This document shows positions 56,223-64,000 of a stretch of DNA of 64,000 nt, piece by piece. The notes beneath the pieces were generated by a model, which did not search any database, was not told where the DNA came from, and worked only from the letters and a program-made list of their open reading frames with translations. The position numbers and the translations under genes were made by a program. The stretch comes from CBDFMR01 sp965249765 (GTDB taxonomy: Bacteria; Bacteroidota; Bacteroidia; Chitinophagales; Saprospiraceae), in the NCBI GenBank assembly GCA_965249765.1, contig CBDFMR010000005.1, positions 1-64,000 of the forward strand. The letters are read 5' to 3'. The number at the start of each line of letters is the position of its first letter. Within the stretch, counting starts at the first letter, position 1.

Positions 56223-57605
56223 ATGAAATACAGAAAAGAAAAAGACAGTATAGGAATCGTGAATGTTCCTGCAGAAAAATACTGGGCAGCTCAGACCCAA
56301 CGGTCTAAAAGTAACTTTAATATAGGAGGACAAAAGATGCCTTCGGAGGTGATAGATGCTTTTGCCATATTGAAAATGGCAGCGGCAATTACCAATGCGG
56401 ATCTGGGTGTATTACCAAAGACAAAAGCGATACTCATCAGCAGAGTGTGTAAGGAGATCTTAGCAGATAAGTTGTCAGATCAGTTTCCGCTCGTAGTATG
56501 GCAGACGGGTTCTGGAACACAGACCAACATGAATGTCAATGAAGTGATCGCCAATCGAGGACACGTGCTCAAGGGAGGAAAGTTGACGGACAAAGAAAAA
56601 TACCTGCATCCCAATGATGACGTCAATAAATCGCAATCGTCTAATGATACATTTCCTACGGCGATGCATATTGCAGCCTACATCAAAACAGTAGAAACGA
56701 CCATCCCCGGTCTGGAAAAGCTACGCAATACATTTGCTCAAAAGTCTGAAGAGTACCAGAAAGTAGTAAAGATCGGTAGGACACATTTTATGGATGCTAC
56801 GCCTCTTACGCTGGGTCAAGAATTTTCCGGCTATGCGTCTCAGCTCGATCATGCGATTAGAGCCATTGAAAATACGCTGGATCATCTTTCTGAACTGGCA
56901 CTGGGAGGGACCGCTGTCGGTACCGGTCTCAATACACCTCGGGGATATGCCAGAAAAGTGGCTCGAAATATAGCCAAGATCACAGGCTTACCTTTCAAGA
57001 CAGGAGAAAACAAGTTTGAAGGATTGGCTGGTCATGATGCCATCGTCGAGGCTCATGGAGCTCTTAAGACAGCCGCTGTGTCTCTGATGAAGATAGGAAA
57101 TGACATACGCATGCTGGTCTCTGGTCCTAGATGTGGTATAGGCGAGCTCATCATTCCTGCCAATGAGCCTGGATCATCTATTATGCCCGGAAAAGTAAAC
57201 CCTACTCAAGCTGAAGCGCTGACCATGGCGATGGCACAAGTTCTCGGAAATGATGTAGCTATCAATGTGGGTGGAATGAGCGGACAGTTTGAACTCAATG
57301 TTTTCAAGCCGATGATGATCTATAACTATCTCATGTCAGCACAACTGATAGGTGATTCTTGTGTGAGTTTTAATGACAATTGTGTGGCGGGTATCGTACC
57401 CAACTATGCCAGAATCAAGGAGAATCTTAACAACTCCCTCATGCTGGTAACTGCGTTAAATACCAAGATAGGTTATGACAAATCAGCCACTATAGCTAAG
57501 AAGGCGTACAAGGAAGGTACTACGTTGAAGCAGGCGGCACTCAAGCTCGGATATCTGACTGAGAAGGAATTTGATCGATGGGTAAGGCCTGAGAAGATGG
57601 TGTAG
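56223..57605 (+). CDS. fumC: Class II fumarate hydratase
   Basis: A 460-aa iron-independent fumarase converting fumarate and malate in the TCA cycle. TGSGTQTNMNVNEVIANRG, the catalytic-histidine region GRTHFMDATPLTLGQE and the signature GSSIMPGKVNPTQAE distinguish FumC from aspartase well. The ATG at 56223 (MKYRKEKDSIGIVNVP) lies 13 bp after the glycosyltransferase stop and fits the family start. Length is normal. Confidence 0.95.
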   Translation: MKYRKEKDSIGIVNVPAEKYWAAQTQRSKSNFNIGGQKMPSEVIDAFAILKMAAAITNADLGVLPKTKAILISRVCKEILADKLSDQFPLVVWQTGSGTQTNMNVNEVIANRGHVLKGGKLTDKEKYLHPNDDVNKSQSSNDTFPTAMHIAAYIKTVETTIPGLEKLRNTFAQKSEEYQKVVKIGRTHFMDATPLTLGQEFSGYASQLDHAIRAIENTLDHLSELALGGTAVGTGLNTPRGYARKVARNIAKITGLPFKTGENKFEGLAGHDAIVEAHGALKTAAVSLMKIGNDIRMLVSGPRCGIGELIIPANEPGSSIMPGKVNPTQAEALTMAMAQVLGNDVAINVGGMSGQFELNVFKPMMIYNYLMSAQLIGDSCVSFNDNCVAGIVPNYARIKENLNNSLMLVTALNTKIGYDKSATIAKKAYKEGTTLKQAALKLGYLTEKEFDRWVRPEKMV

Positions 57606-57627
57606 GTTTCTGTTTAGAGTTATTCCA

Positions 57628-58053
57628 TTGTCTGGTGCAAACAAATTTAATATCCTGATTCCAAGGGGTCATGACCCCTTGAATAACGTCAGTTTCAAAT
57701 CCAACTTATCGGACGGTACCCTGAGACTTATATTAACGCTTGTCAGCGTTTCTCAACGAATCTTATATCATATTAGTTATTTGAAATCGTCAGGAAATTA
57801 CTGTGAGATCATTCTTGACGATGGGACTAAAATTCTAGAATCTAAAACTTTAAAGTCACTAGATAATCGAATCAACAATAAAAACTTTATCAGGATTCAT
57901 CATTCTTATGTTGTAAATATGGATTACATTATTTCCGTAGATCCTGCATATAAACATCTTCTATTAAGTAATGGAAATAGCATTCCTATTTCCCGAGCAA
58001 ATAAAATAACTGTCAAGACTACGCTTGAAAGTTGGTTTGATTACGATCTGTAG
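57628..58053 (+). CDS. LytTR-domain DNA-binding protein without receiver domain
   Basis: A 141-aa protein whose residues about 48-138 form a LytTR DNA-binding domain (ILYHISYLKSSGNYCEIILD, FIRIHHSYVVNMDYI, SNGNSIPISRANK). No receiver domain precedes it; the first 45 residues match nothing I know. No ATG is available before the domain, so TTG at 57628 is taken. It may act as a stand-alone transcription factor; its target and signal are unknown. Confidence 0.82.
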   Translation: MSGANKFNILIPRGHDPLNNVSFKSNLSDGTLRLILTLVSVSQRILYHISYLKSSGNYCEIILDDGTKILESKTLKSLDNRINNKNFIRIHHSYVVNMDYIISVDPAYKHLLLSNGNSIPISRANKITVKTTLESWFDYDL

Positions 58054-58074
58054 GCACCCTATAATTATAGCTGA

Positions 58075-58103
58075 GGGAAGAGAAGTTTTACATTTCTCTT
58101 CCC
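58075..58103. terminator. Strong hairpin between convergent genes, possible bidirectional terminator
   Basis: GGGAAGAGAA and TTCTCTTCCC form a perfect 10-bp stem around GTTTTACAT, 21 bases after the LytTR stop. There is no clear U-run on either side, so termination is inferred from position and stem strength. Confidence 0.5.
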
Positions 58104-58215
58104 ATTTAATAAGAACCAATATGGTCAGCTAAAACTCCACAATCAATTGTAAGATTTATCGATTTAGTAACACATAATAGTTGGAGAATCGAGAATAACA
58201 TTTTTGGTTAGTGCT

Positions 58216-59385
58216 TCATACAACATCCCGATGTCCTTTCATCCAACATCTAAATAGCACTGACATTAGGATAAGCATGATGAAGACAAAAGACGTGTGA
58301 AAACTCTGAGGAATAACAAACCAACCCAAAAGGGAAATCCCTATCAAACACATCGTAATCAATGCACTCCACTTAAAGATCGAAGATGTCTTTCTCTTTT
58401 TAAAAAGTACAGCGAGAACAATAAATAATGGACTCAGCCAGAGGAGGTTCCAGTTACTCTTCGTAGCAATGTGATCTGTCCCAAACCAAAGAAACATAAT
58501 AATCATGCTGATGAGGGCAGCAAGAAATATCCGCACAAAGTCATAGACAGCAATCCACTTAGACTGTGACTTACGATGCCTAAATACGATGAAAATTTCC
58601 AAAATCAAGAGAACAAAGAAAAGGCTTACAGCATTGAACCAGGATCGATGGTCTCTCTGGGCTTCTTCATCTGGAAACGACAGCAATTGACTTTCTGATC
58701 TGACCAAAGATCGCCCACCTTTGGAAGTCTCAGCAAAATGACGATATAGATACTCCGGTAGAAATGTCTCTTGTCTTGCCGCAGCCTTCTTGTCAGCCTT
58801 GGCACCGATGACAAGGTCGATTCCAAAATCCGACCAAGGCAATGCAACAAGGTTCTCGTCCAACAAGTCCCTGAATGTTTTTCCAGATGCAGGACGATTG
58901 TATTTCCATCCGAGTTGGTCTAGGAGTATATCCCCTACCCGAGTCGAGCAATTGTCAAAGAAAAAATCGTACTTGTAGTTTCTATTTTCTAGTTTAAAAT
59001 TTTCTCTCAAAAAAGAAACGATCTCTACAGTTTCCTCTTTATTGAGATCGAGAATCTGCTCTTTCACTCCTCTCTTGAAAAAATCATACTCAGCTATAAA
59101 TGTATCATAGGAACTTGTCGCCAAACGATACATTAGCTTACCTCTGAGGAATTTTATGTAAAAGTTATCCTGGAAGGAATTAAAGGTCCCATAGTTGAAT
59201 ACATAATCCTGATTTCTTACGGTGTCCTTGATTCGTATACCTGTATGACCAAAAGTACTGTATAAGGCATCGCCTCGATCGCATGTGAGGATAGAGATGG
59301 TTGGGTTAGACTGACTATAAGATACACAGACAAAGAAAATCGAAGGAAGAAATATAAAAATCCCTATAAAAATACTCCTCAACAT
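58216..59385 (-). CDS. DUF4105 protein (Lnb-type periplasmic domain) with C-terminal membrane helices
   Basis: A 389-aa envelope protein. After a signal peptide, residues about 25-190 form the DUF4105/Lnb N-terminal-type domain with the conserved STFGHTGIRI and FFDNCSTRVGD motifs, which hold the proposed catalytic histidine and cysteine. Lnb is the lipoprotein N-acyltransferase of some Gram-positive bacteria. Five helices fill the C-terminal half. In Bacteroidota the reaction is not established. It is followed upstream on the same strand by the toxin-antitoxin pair. Confidence 0.87.
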   Translation of the reverse strand: MLRSIFIGIFIFLPSIFFVCVSYSQSNPTISILTCDRGDALYSTFGHTGIRIKDTVRNQDYVFNYGTFNSFQDNFYIKFLRGKLMYRLATSSYDTFIAEYDFFKRGVKEQILDLNKEETVEIVSFLRENFKLENRNYKYDFFFDNCSTRVGDILLDQLGWKYNRPASGKTFRDLLDENLVALPWSDFGIDLVIGAKADKKAAARQETFLPEYLYRHFAETSKGGRSLVRSESQLLSFPDEEAQRDHRSWFNAVSLFFVLLILEIFIVFRHRKSQSKWIAVYDFVRIFLAALISMIIMFLWFGTDHIATKSNWNLLWLSPLFIVLAVLFKKRKTSSIFKWSALITMCLIGISLLGWFVIPQSFHTSFVFIMLILMSVLFRCWMKGHRDVV

Positions 59386-59390
59386 CTCTA

Positions 59391-59738
59391 TTAGTTTTCT
59401 AAATCCAGGATCACTCTTAACCCCTCTTCAATTAATGAGCTGTAGCTTTCAGGAAGATGGGAAATTTTCTTGACAAGTCTTCTGTTGTCTATTGCTCGGA
59501 TTTGATCAATCATGATGTCGCTATCCATTTTTAGACTCGCTTCATTCGAATCCAAGAAGACGCGTAGTAGTCTTGCTTTCTTAACGATTTGAGTCGTTAA
59601 TGGACACACCAGAGTAGAAGGATGAAACTGATTAAGTAAATCAGTCTGTACAATAAGAACAGGTCTTGTTTTTCCGGGTTCTGTCCCAAATCTTGGACTT
59701 AGGTCTGCTAACCAAATATCAAATCTTTTATAGCTCAT
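59391..59738 (-). CDS. MazF/PemK-type toxin (mRNA interferase)
   Basis: A 115-aa toxin of the type II MazF/PemK family, which cuts mRNA at short sequence motifs. The start RFDIWLADLSPRFGTEPGKT, then RPVLIVQTD, LVCPLTTQI and the end of the fold MDSDIMIDQIRAID are typical. It overlaps the antitoxin gene by 11 bp, the normal antitoxin-first order. The cut site cannot be inferred. Confidence 0.9.
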   Translation of the reverse strand: MSYKRFDIWLADLSPRFGTEPGKTRPVLIVQTDLLNQFHPSTLVCPLTTQIVKKARLLRVFLDSNEASLKMDSDIMIDQIRAIDNRRLVKKISHLPESYSSLIEEGLRVILDLEN

Positions 59739-59958
59739 CTTCTAATGCTTCGAATTCTCGCAATACCTCCAGCGACTCTCTAGCAACAAGTTTTGATTCC
59801 ATTCTCAATTGCTTTTCCAGCAATTTTCGACGATGATATTTGTTATAAAATTCAATAGCTTCATTGATATATTTATTCCGGCTTTTTTTGAGGTTCTTTA
59901 AGATGCTCTCAGCTTCCTCCAATAATCCTTCCTTTAAATTTAATGATATGTTTTTCAT
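59728..59958 (-). CDS. Antitoxin, ribbon-helix-helix type
   Basis: A 76-aa protein with a ribbon-helix-helix start (KNISLNLKEGLLEEAESILK, then SRNKYINEAIEFYNKY) and an acidic C-terminal tail (VLREFEALEDEL) that would bind the toxin. It precedes and overlaps the MazF-like gene. A palindrome just upstream is a likely autoregulatory operator. Confidence 0.85.
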   Translation of the reverse strand: MKNISLNLKEGLLEEAESILKNLKKSRNKYINEAIEFYNKYHRRKLLEKQLRMESKLVARESLEVLREFEALEDEL

Positions 59959-59966
59959 ACTATAAA

Positions 59967-59985
59967 GTTATATAAAATATATAAC
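59967..59985. promoter_or_regulatory. Palindromic operator candidate of the toxin-antitoxin operon
   Basis: GTTATAT and ATATAAC flank five bases (AAAAT) 9 bp upstream of the antitoxin ATG. Such dyads are typical binding sites of the RHH antitoxin in its own promoter. Confidence 0.55.
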
Positions 59986-60032
59986 ATGATTTCCACACAA
60001 TTTATTATATTGATTATAAATTCATGTTACGT

Positions 60033-60650
60033 TTAGATATTCCTTATCTCTCTCATTTTACCGGCAATAATGTGATCCATTTCTTTTCTTGAAGATTCCA
60101 GTTTTTCGATGATGTTCTTATAATCCATGTCGTTGCGATTTTGACTTAGTTTGAAACTCGACTCTATACTATTTATCTTCATCTTGAAAGCTACGATGTT
60201 GCTCATCATTTTGTCAAATTGCTCGCTTGGCATTTGATCTATTAAAAATCTCCCCTCACGATCACCTTCAAAAAAATCAACCATATCTGAGATTAATTTC
60301 TTTGCCTCATGAGATTCCATAGGCAGTACAGATCCATATACATGGACTGATATATAATTCCAGGTGGGTGCATTAATATGACTGTACCAGCTTGATGATA
60401 CGTAGGCATGGGGCTCCATGAATATCGCCATCATCTCTTGTTGCCCATCAAAGCAATGTCGCTGGTTATTTCTACCCGCAATATGCCCTATGAGATATTG
60501 CTCTTGTTTCTCTTCTACATAAAATAGCGGGGTATGTGTAGCGACAGGTATACTGTCTACATAACCGACCAATGTTGCAAAGGAATACTTCTTGATATGC
60601 TCAATGGTCGATTGCTGATCCGGTGCAGTAAATTTTGGAGGGGTATACAT
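60033..60650 (-). CDS. PaiB-type FMN-binding protein
   Basis: A 205-aa flavin-reductase-like (split-barrel) protein of the PaiB family, named after a negative regulator of sporulation and protease genes in Bacillus. The start MYTPPKFTAPDQQSTIEHIK, PVATHTPLFYVEE, GHIAGRNNQ and SSSWYSHINAPTWNY are diagnostic. In most bacteria its role is unclear. The gene lies 10 bp downstream of metG on the same strand, so it is probably co-transcribed. Confidence 0.92.
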   Translation of the reverse strand: MYTPPKFTAPDQQSTIEHIKKYSFATLVGYVDSIPVATHTPLFYVEEKQEQYLIGHIAGRNNQRHCFDGQQEMMAIFMEPHAYVSSSWYSHINAPTWNYISVHVYGSVLPMESHEAKKLISDMVDFFEGDREGRFLIDQMPSEQFDKMMSNIVAFKMKINSIESSFKLSQNRNDMDYKNIIEKLESSRKEMDHIIAGKMREIRNI

Positions 60651-60660
60651 CAGCTTCGAT

Positions 60661-62796
60661 TTACCTGATAGTCATGCCATTGGGCCAACCATTCTCAGGA
60701 GAAACGAAACACAGCTTTCCTGCATTGTCCTCGGCCATAAGAATCATTCCATTCGACTCTACACCACGGATTTTTCGAGGGGCTAGATTGGTCAACAAGC
60801 TCACCTTCTTGCCGATCACTTCATCAGGGGAATAATGCTCAGCAATTCCGGAAACCACGGTCCTTTTCTCGTAACCAAGATCTACGGTAAGCTCAAGAAG
60901 CTTATCAGCTTTGGGTACTTTCTGTGCCTCAAGGATTGTTGCAGTCTTTATGTCCAGCTTCACGAAGTCGTCAAACTGTATCGTCGGTTTTCCCGATGAT
61001 TCCAAGACTTTCTCTTTAAGAGAAGCTGATTTGGACTTGAGTTTTTCCACTTGCTTCTCTATTTCGGCATCTTCTATTCTCGAAAACAAATGAAGGGGCT
61101 TGCCTATTTGATGACCAGCGGAGATTACGTGATCGCCTTCAGACATATCGTTGAGAAGATCAACCAACTCTCCTTCCTCAGCCAACGCGTTTAGCTTGAG
61201 AAGTTCTCTCATTTTATTTGATGTAAAAGGAAGAAATGGTCTTATTACAACGGACAATGCTGTAACGTATTGGAGGCAGAGGTTCATCACTACCCTAACA
61301 CGTTCTTCATCGGTCTTGATGACCTTCCAGGGTTCATTGTTCTGTAAGATTTGATTCCCCTTAGTAGAAATTTTCATTAACTGATTCAGAGCGGCCCTGA
61401 ATTCGTAGGCTCTGATGTGTGCACATAAGTCATGAAGGTCATCAAAAAGTCGAAGCATCTCAGAATCATGAAAGCAAGATTCTGCCTGGTCCTCTGGTCC
61501 AAATAAATCCCCATTTTCATCAAATTCTGGCACTACGCCATCATAGTATTTATTGGTCAATACAACGACCCGGTTCACAAAGTTTGCTAGGTTGTTGACG
61601 AGCTCGTTATTATTGGCATCCTGATAGGACTTCCAGGTAAACTCACTATCCTTGGCTTCAGGCATGTTTTTAATCAATGCATAACGTAGCTCATCTTGTC
61701 GGCCAGGCATATCATCCAGATACTCGTGAACCCATACAGCCCAGTTGCGGGATGTAGAAAGCTTATCACCTTCGAGGTTCATGAATTGATTGGCGGGGAC
61801 ATTTACTGGAAGTACATAGCCGCCGTGTGCTTTGAGGATGACGGGGAAAATAAGGCAATGAAAAACGATGTTATCCTTCCCTATAAAATGTATGAGAGCC
61901 GTATCCTCACTTTTCCAGTATGATTCCCAGTCTTTGCCATTGTCGATGGCCCATTGCTTAGTTGATGAGATGTAACCTATAGGAGCATCCATCCATACAT
62001 ACAGCTTCTTCCCTTCGCTACCTGATATTTCTTTGGGCACGTCAACACCCCAGTCCAGGTCACGTGTCATTGCGCGGGGCTGAAGACCGTTGTCCAGCCA
62101 TGATTTACACTGCCCTATGACATGGTTTTTCCAGTCTGAAGGATCATGCAACTCTTCTCCATCTAATGTGCCCGTGTTTATCCATTCATTGAGCCACGAC
62201 TCGTACTTGTCAAGAGGTAAATACCAGTGAGTCGTCTCTTTCAACTCCAGCTCTCCACCCGAGAGGGCTGACTTAGGCGAGATCAACTCCGTAGGGCTTA
62301 GTGATGAGCCACAGTTTTCACATTGGTCACCATAAGCAGCATCATGACTACACTTAGGACATGTACCAGTAATGTATCTGTCCGCTAAGAACTGACCAGC
62401 TTCCTTATCGTAGTACTGCTCTGAAGTCTTCTCAATAAATTCTCCTTTGTCATATAGATTCTTGAAAAATTCCTGTGATGTTTCATGATGGAGACTTGCC
62501 GAGGTACGGTGATAATAGTCAAACGAAATACCGACATCAGCAAAGGTCTTCTTGAAAAGCTCATGGTACTTATCGACTATCGCCTTGGGAGTGGTCTTGT
62601 CCTTGAATGCTCTCAGTGTAATGGCAGCACCATGCTCGTCACTGCCACATATGAAAAGAATGTCCTTACCCACCAGTCTCTGAAATCTTACATAGACGTC
62701 TGCTGACAAATATGCTCCTGATAAATGACCTATGTGGAGAGGACCATTGGCGTAAGGTAAAGCCGAAGTAACCAGATATCTTTGAAATTGTTTCAT
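60661..62796 (-). CDS. metG: Methionyl-tRNA synthetase
   Basis: A 711-aa class I synthetase that charges tRNA-Met. The HIGH motif (YANGPLHIGHLSGAYL) is at the N-terminus, zinc-binding CPKC and CENC near residue 147-162, and the KMSKS equivalent GDKLSTSRNW at about 343-352. The last 110 residues are a tRNA-binding EMAP-like domain (FVKLDIKTATILEAQKVPKA, TNLAPRKIRGVESNGM), giving the long MetG form common in Bacteroidota. PaiB follows closely. Confidence 0.97.
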   Translation of the reverse strand: MKQFQRYLVTSALPYANGPLHIGHLSGAYLSADVYVRFQRLVGKDILFICGSDEHGAAITLRAFKDKTTPKAIVDKYHELFKKTFADVGISFDYYHRTSASLHHETSQEFFKNLYDKGEFIEKTSEQYYDKEAGQFLADRYITGTCPKCSHDAAYGDQCENCGSSLSPTELISPKSALSGGELELKETTHWYLPLDKYESWLNEWINTGTLDGEELHDPSDWKNHVIGQCKSWLDNGLQPRAMTRDLDWGVDVPKEISGSEGKKLYVWMDAPIGYISSTKQWAIDNGKDWESYWKSEDTALIHFIGKDNIVFHCLIFPVILKAHGGYVLPVNVPANQFMNLEGDKLSTSRNWAVWVHEYLDDMPGRQDELRYALIKNMPEAKDSEFTWKSYQDANNNELVNNLANFVNRVVVLTNKYYDGVVPEFDENGDLFGPEDQAESCFHDSEMLRLFDDLHDLCAHIRAYEFRAALNQLMKISTKGNQILQNNEPWKVIKTDEERVRVVMNLCLQYVTALSVVIRPFLPFTSNKMRELLKLNALAEEGELVDLLNDMSEGDHVISAGHQIGKPLHLFSRIEDAEIEKQVEKLKSKSASLKEKVLESSGKPTIQFDDFVKLDIKTATILEAQKVPKADKLLELTVDLGYEKRTVVSGIAEHYSPDEVIGKKVSLLTNLAPRKIRGVESNGMILMAEDNAGKLCFVSPENGWPNGMTIR

Positions 62797-62899
62797 GAGT
62801 TATGCAAGGCCCGTATCTGTTACTTCAGTGTTATAGAAAATGATTTTTCAAATCATTTCATAATTAGAAACCACATATATAAGAAACAAAGATACGTTT

Positions 62900-63496
62900 T
62901 TGAACATAATAGCCCTCTTATTGTCAAAAAGAAATATCAAATTTGACAGAGCAAAAAATCAAGCTAAATTGGACATAGAGAGTAGACTAGCATCAGGACA
63001 AAGCAAGGAGCAGACGATGGAAATCGTGGAATATGTATGTAGTCATCCAAATAAAATGGATGTGCTAATGTCGTGTTTTTTCTCTGATAAGACGCGTTTA
63101 TGTCAACGTGCTGCCTGGCCCATATCCTATGTCGGTAGACGTAGGCCCGATCTTGTCTATCCTTATCTGCGAAAGATAATAGAGTTACTTGATCATCCTC
63201 TTCATGATGCCATCGTCAGAAATACCCTAAGGGTCATGGAAGAGATGGAATTGCCGGAGGAATATCATGGTGAGATGTATGATCGATGCTATCGATACAT
63301 CGATGATGTCAAAGCACCGGCTGCTTTTCGAGCATTTGCCATGACAGTAGCATTTAGGATCGTCAACCACTATCCAGAACTAGCCAACGAGTTCAAGGTT
63401 CTTATTGAAACCCACTTTGAACATGGGAAGGCATCATTTAAATCGCGTGGTGGTAAAATTCTCAAGGCGCTCAACAAGTTGTCAAGCAAAAGCTAG
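62900..63496 (+). CDS. HEAT-repeat-like helical protein, unrecognised family
   Basis: A 198-aa protein made mostly of helices in a HEAT/ARM-like rhythm (CQRAAWPISYVGRRRPDLVY, AFRAFAMTVAFRIVNHYPEL). No catalytic motif or membrane segment is seen. No ATG precedes the conserved-looking start, so TTG at 62900 or at 62921 must begin it. Its stop shares CTAG with the stop of the convergent desaturase-like gene. Confidence 0.75.
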   Translation: MNIIALLLSKRNIKFDRAKNQAKLDIESRLASGQSKEQTMEIVEYVCSHPNKMDVLMSCFFSDKTRLCQRAAWPISYVGRRRPDLVYPYLRKIIELLDHPLHDAIVRNTLRVMEEMELPEEYHGEMYDRCYRYIDDVKAPAAFRAFAMTVAFRIVNHYPELANEFKVLIETHFEHGKASFKSRGGKILKALNKLSSKS

Positions 63497-63996
63497 ATCT
63501 TTGTTTTGAAGACATGATCCCACAGGGTGAATGTACTGGCATAGTTTCCATCAAGTTTTTCGTGATGTAGATCGTGGTGCTCACTCTCACTCCAAAATGG
63601 TATCCATCGACTAATCAGCGAAGGAAACCCGGAATGTATGTCAATTTCATGCAGATTCCTGATGACCATATATATCCAAAACGCCCATATGCTAAATGAA
63701 CTCAACATACCGATGGCTATTATTCCAATAAAGGGTCCTATATAGCCAAGCATCCACTCATAAGGATGAACATAGAGGTAATCTAACGCAAACGGTGCTG
63801 CTGATCGATGATGAATGCTATGAACCTTCCTCAGCAAGTACTTATTCTGATGGAGCCACCGATGAAGAACAAAAAAGAAGAAATCATCAAGGAGCAAGAC
63901 GATAGCCACTTGGTAAATGACGATCCAAATGTCGAATTGTAAACTGGCATCGAATAATGGAAAGAGAAAATAAATCCCTACAGCTGTAAGGGCCAT
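63493..63996 (-). CDS. Sterol desaturase/fatty acid hydroxylase family membrane protein, partial
   Basis: At least 167 aa of an integral membrane di-iron enzyme. The histidine boxes are HRWLHQ, HSIHHR and EHHDLHHEKLDG, as in the fatty acid hydroxylase superfamily that includes sterol desaturases and beta-carotene hydroxylases. The first visible ATG at 63996 may be internal; the N-terminus probably lies past the window end. The substrate is unknown. Confidence 0.87.
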   Translation of the reverse strand: MALTAVGIYFLFPLFDASLQFDIWIVIYQVAIVLLLDDFFFFVLHRWLHQNKYLLRKVHSIHHRSAAPFALDYLYVHPYEWMLGYIGPFIGIIAIGMLSSFSIWAFWIYMVIRNLHEIDIHSGFPSLISRWIPFWSESEHHDLHHEKLDGNYASTFTLWDHVFKTKI

Positions 63997-64000
63997 GACT

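Overview
The window reads as a chromosomal segment of a Bacteroidota member, most likely of the Saprospiraceae/Saprospiria type. The reasons are five type IX secretion (T9SS) cargo proteins with C-terminal sorting domains, a PorP/SprF protein and a PorW/SprE-like lipoprotein, giant HYR/cohesin/dockerin surface proteins, start codons without Shine-Dalgarno sequences, and several TTG-N17-23-TAnnTTTG promoter candidates. Taxonomy is inferred from gene content only.

Layout. 1-553 is a frame-broken ExbB/TolQ-type proton channel gene running off the left edge. 813-900 is tRNA-Ser(GGA), followed at once by four tandem copies of a 280-bp unit, each beginning with the last bases of the tRNA. 2255-4746 holds housekeeping genes (tatD, rnhA, def, ruvX). 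4849-21684 is dominated by three minus-strand paralogues of 1484, 2277 and 1313 aa, built from HYR-like modules, a dockerin-like segment, a cohesin-like domain and a T9SS sorting domain. Each has its own terminator, and a frame-broken small secreted-protein gene lies between the second and third. Next come a LuxR-type response regulator (21813), a secreted animal-type heme peroxidase (22936) and a secreted reprolysin-like metallopeptidase (25319).

Two near-identical 186-bp MITE-like elements (28971 and 37720) bracket a stretch holding a MATE transporter, PASTA protein, rhodanese, DUF1015 protein, amidohydrolase, an unrecognised protein overlapping a cytoplasmic trypsin-like protease, and PorP/SprF. 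37988-49624 contains bactofilin and an AtpZ-like protein without ATP synthase genes, a biotin carrier protein, PorW/SprE, an M23 peptidase, a HAD phosphatase, a TIGR01777 epimerase and an oligopeptide ABC importer without ATPases. 49814-64000 contains HU, a trans-sulfuration enzyme, RadC, an ABC exporter, a glycosyltransferase, fumarase, a LytTR protein, a DUF4105 protein, a MazF-type toxin-antitoxin pair, PaiB, MetG, a HEAT-like protein and a fatty-acid-hydroxylase-type membrane protein cut by the right edge.

How the parts fit. PorW/SprE and PorP/SprF belong to the T9SS that would export the three giants, the peroxidase and the metallopeptidase. The least-explained items are the tRNA-linked 280-bp array, the cohesin/dockerin surface triad, and the two-gene YbjN-like/protease module at 34072-36464.
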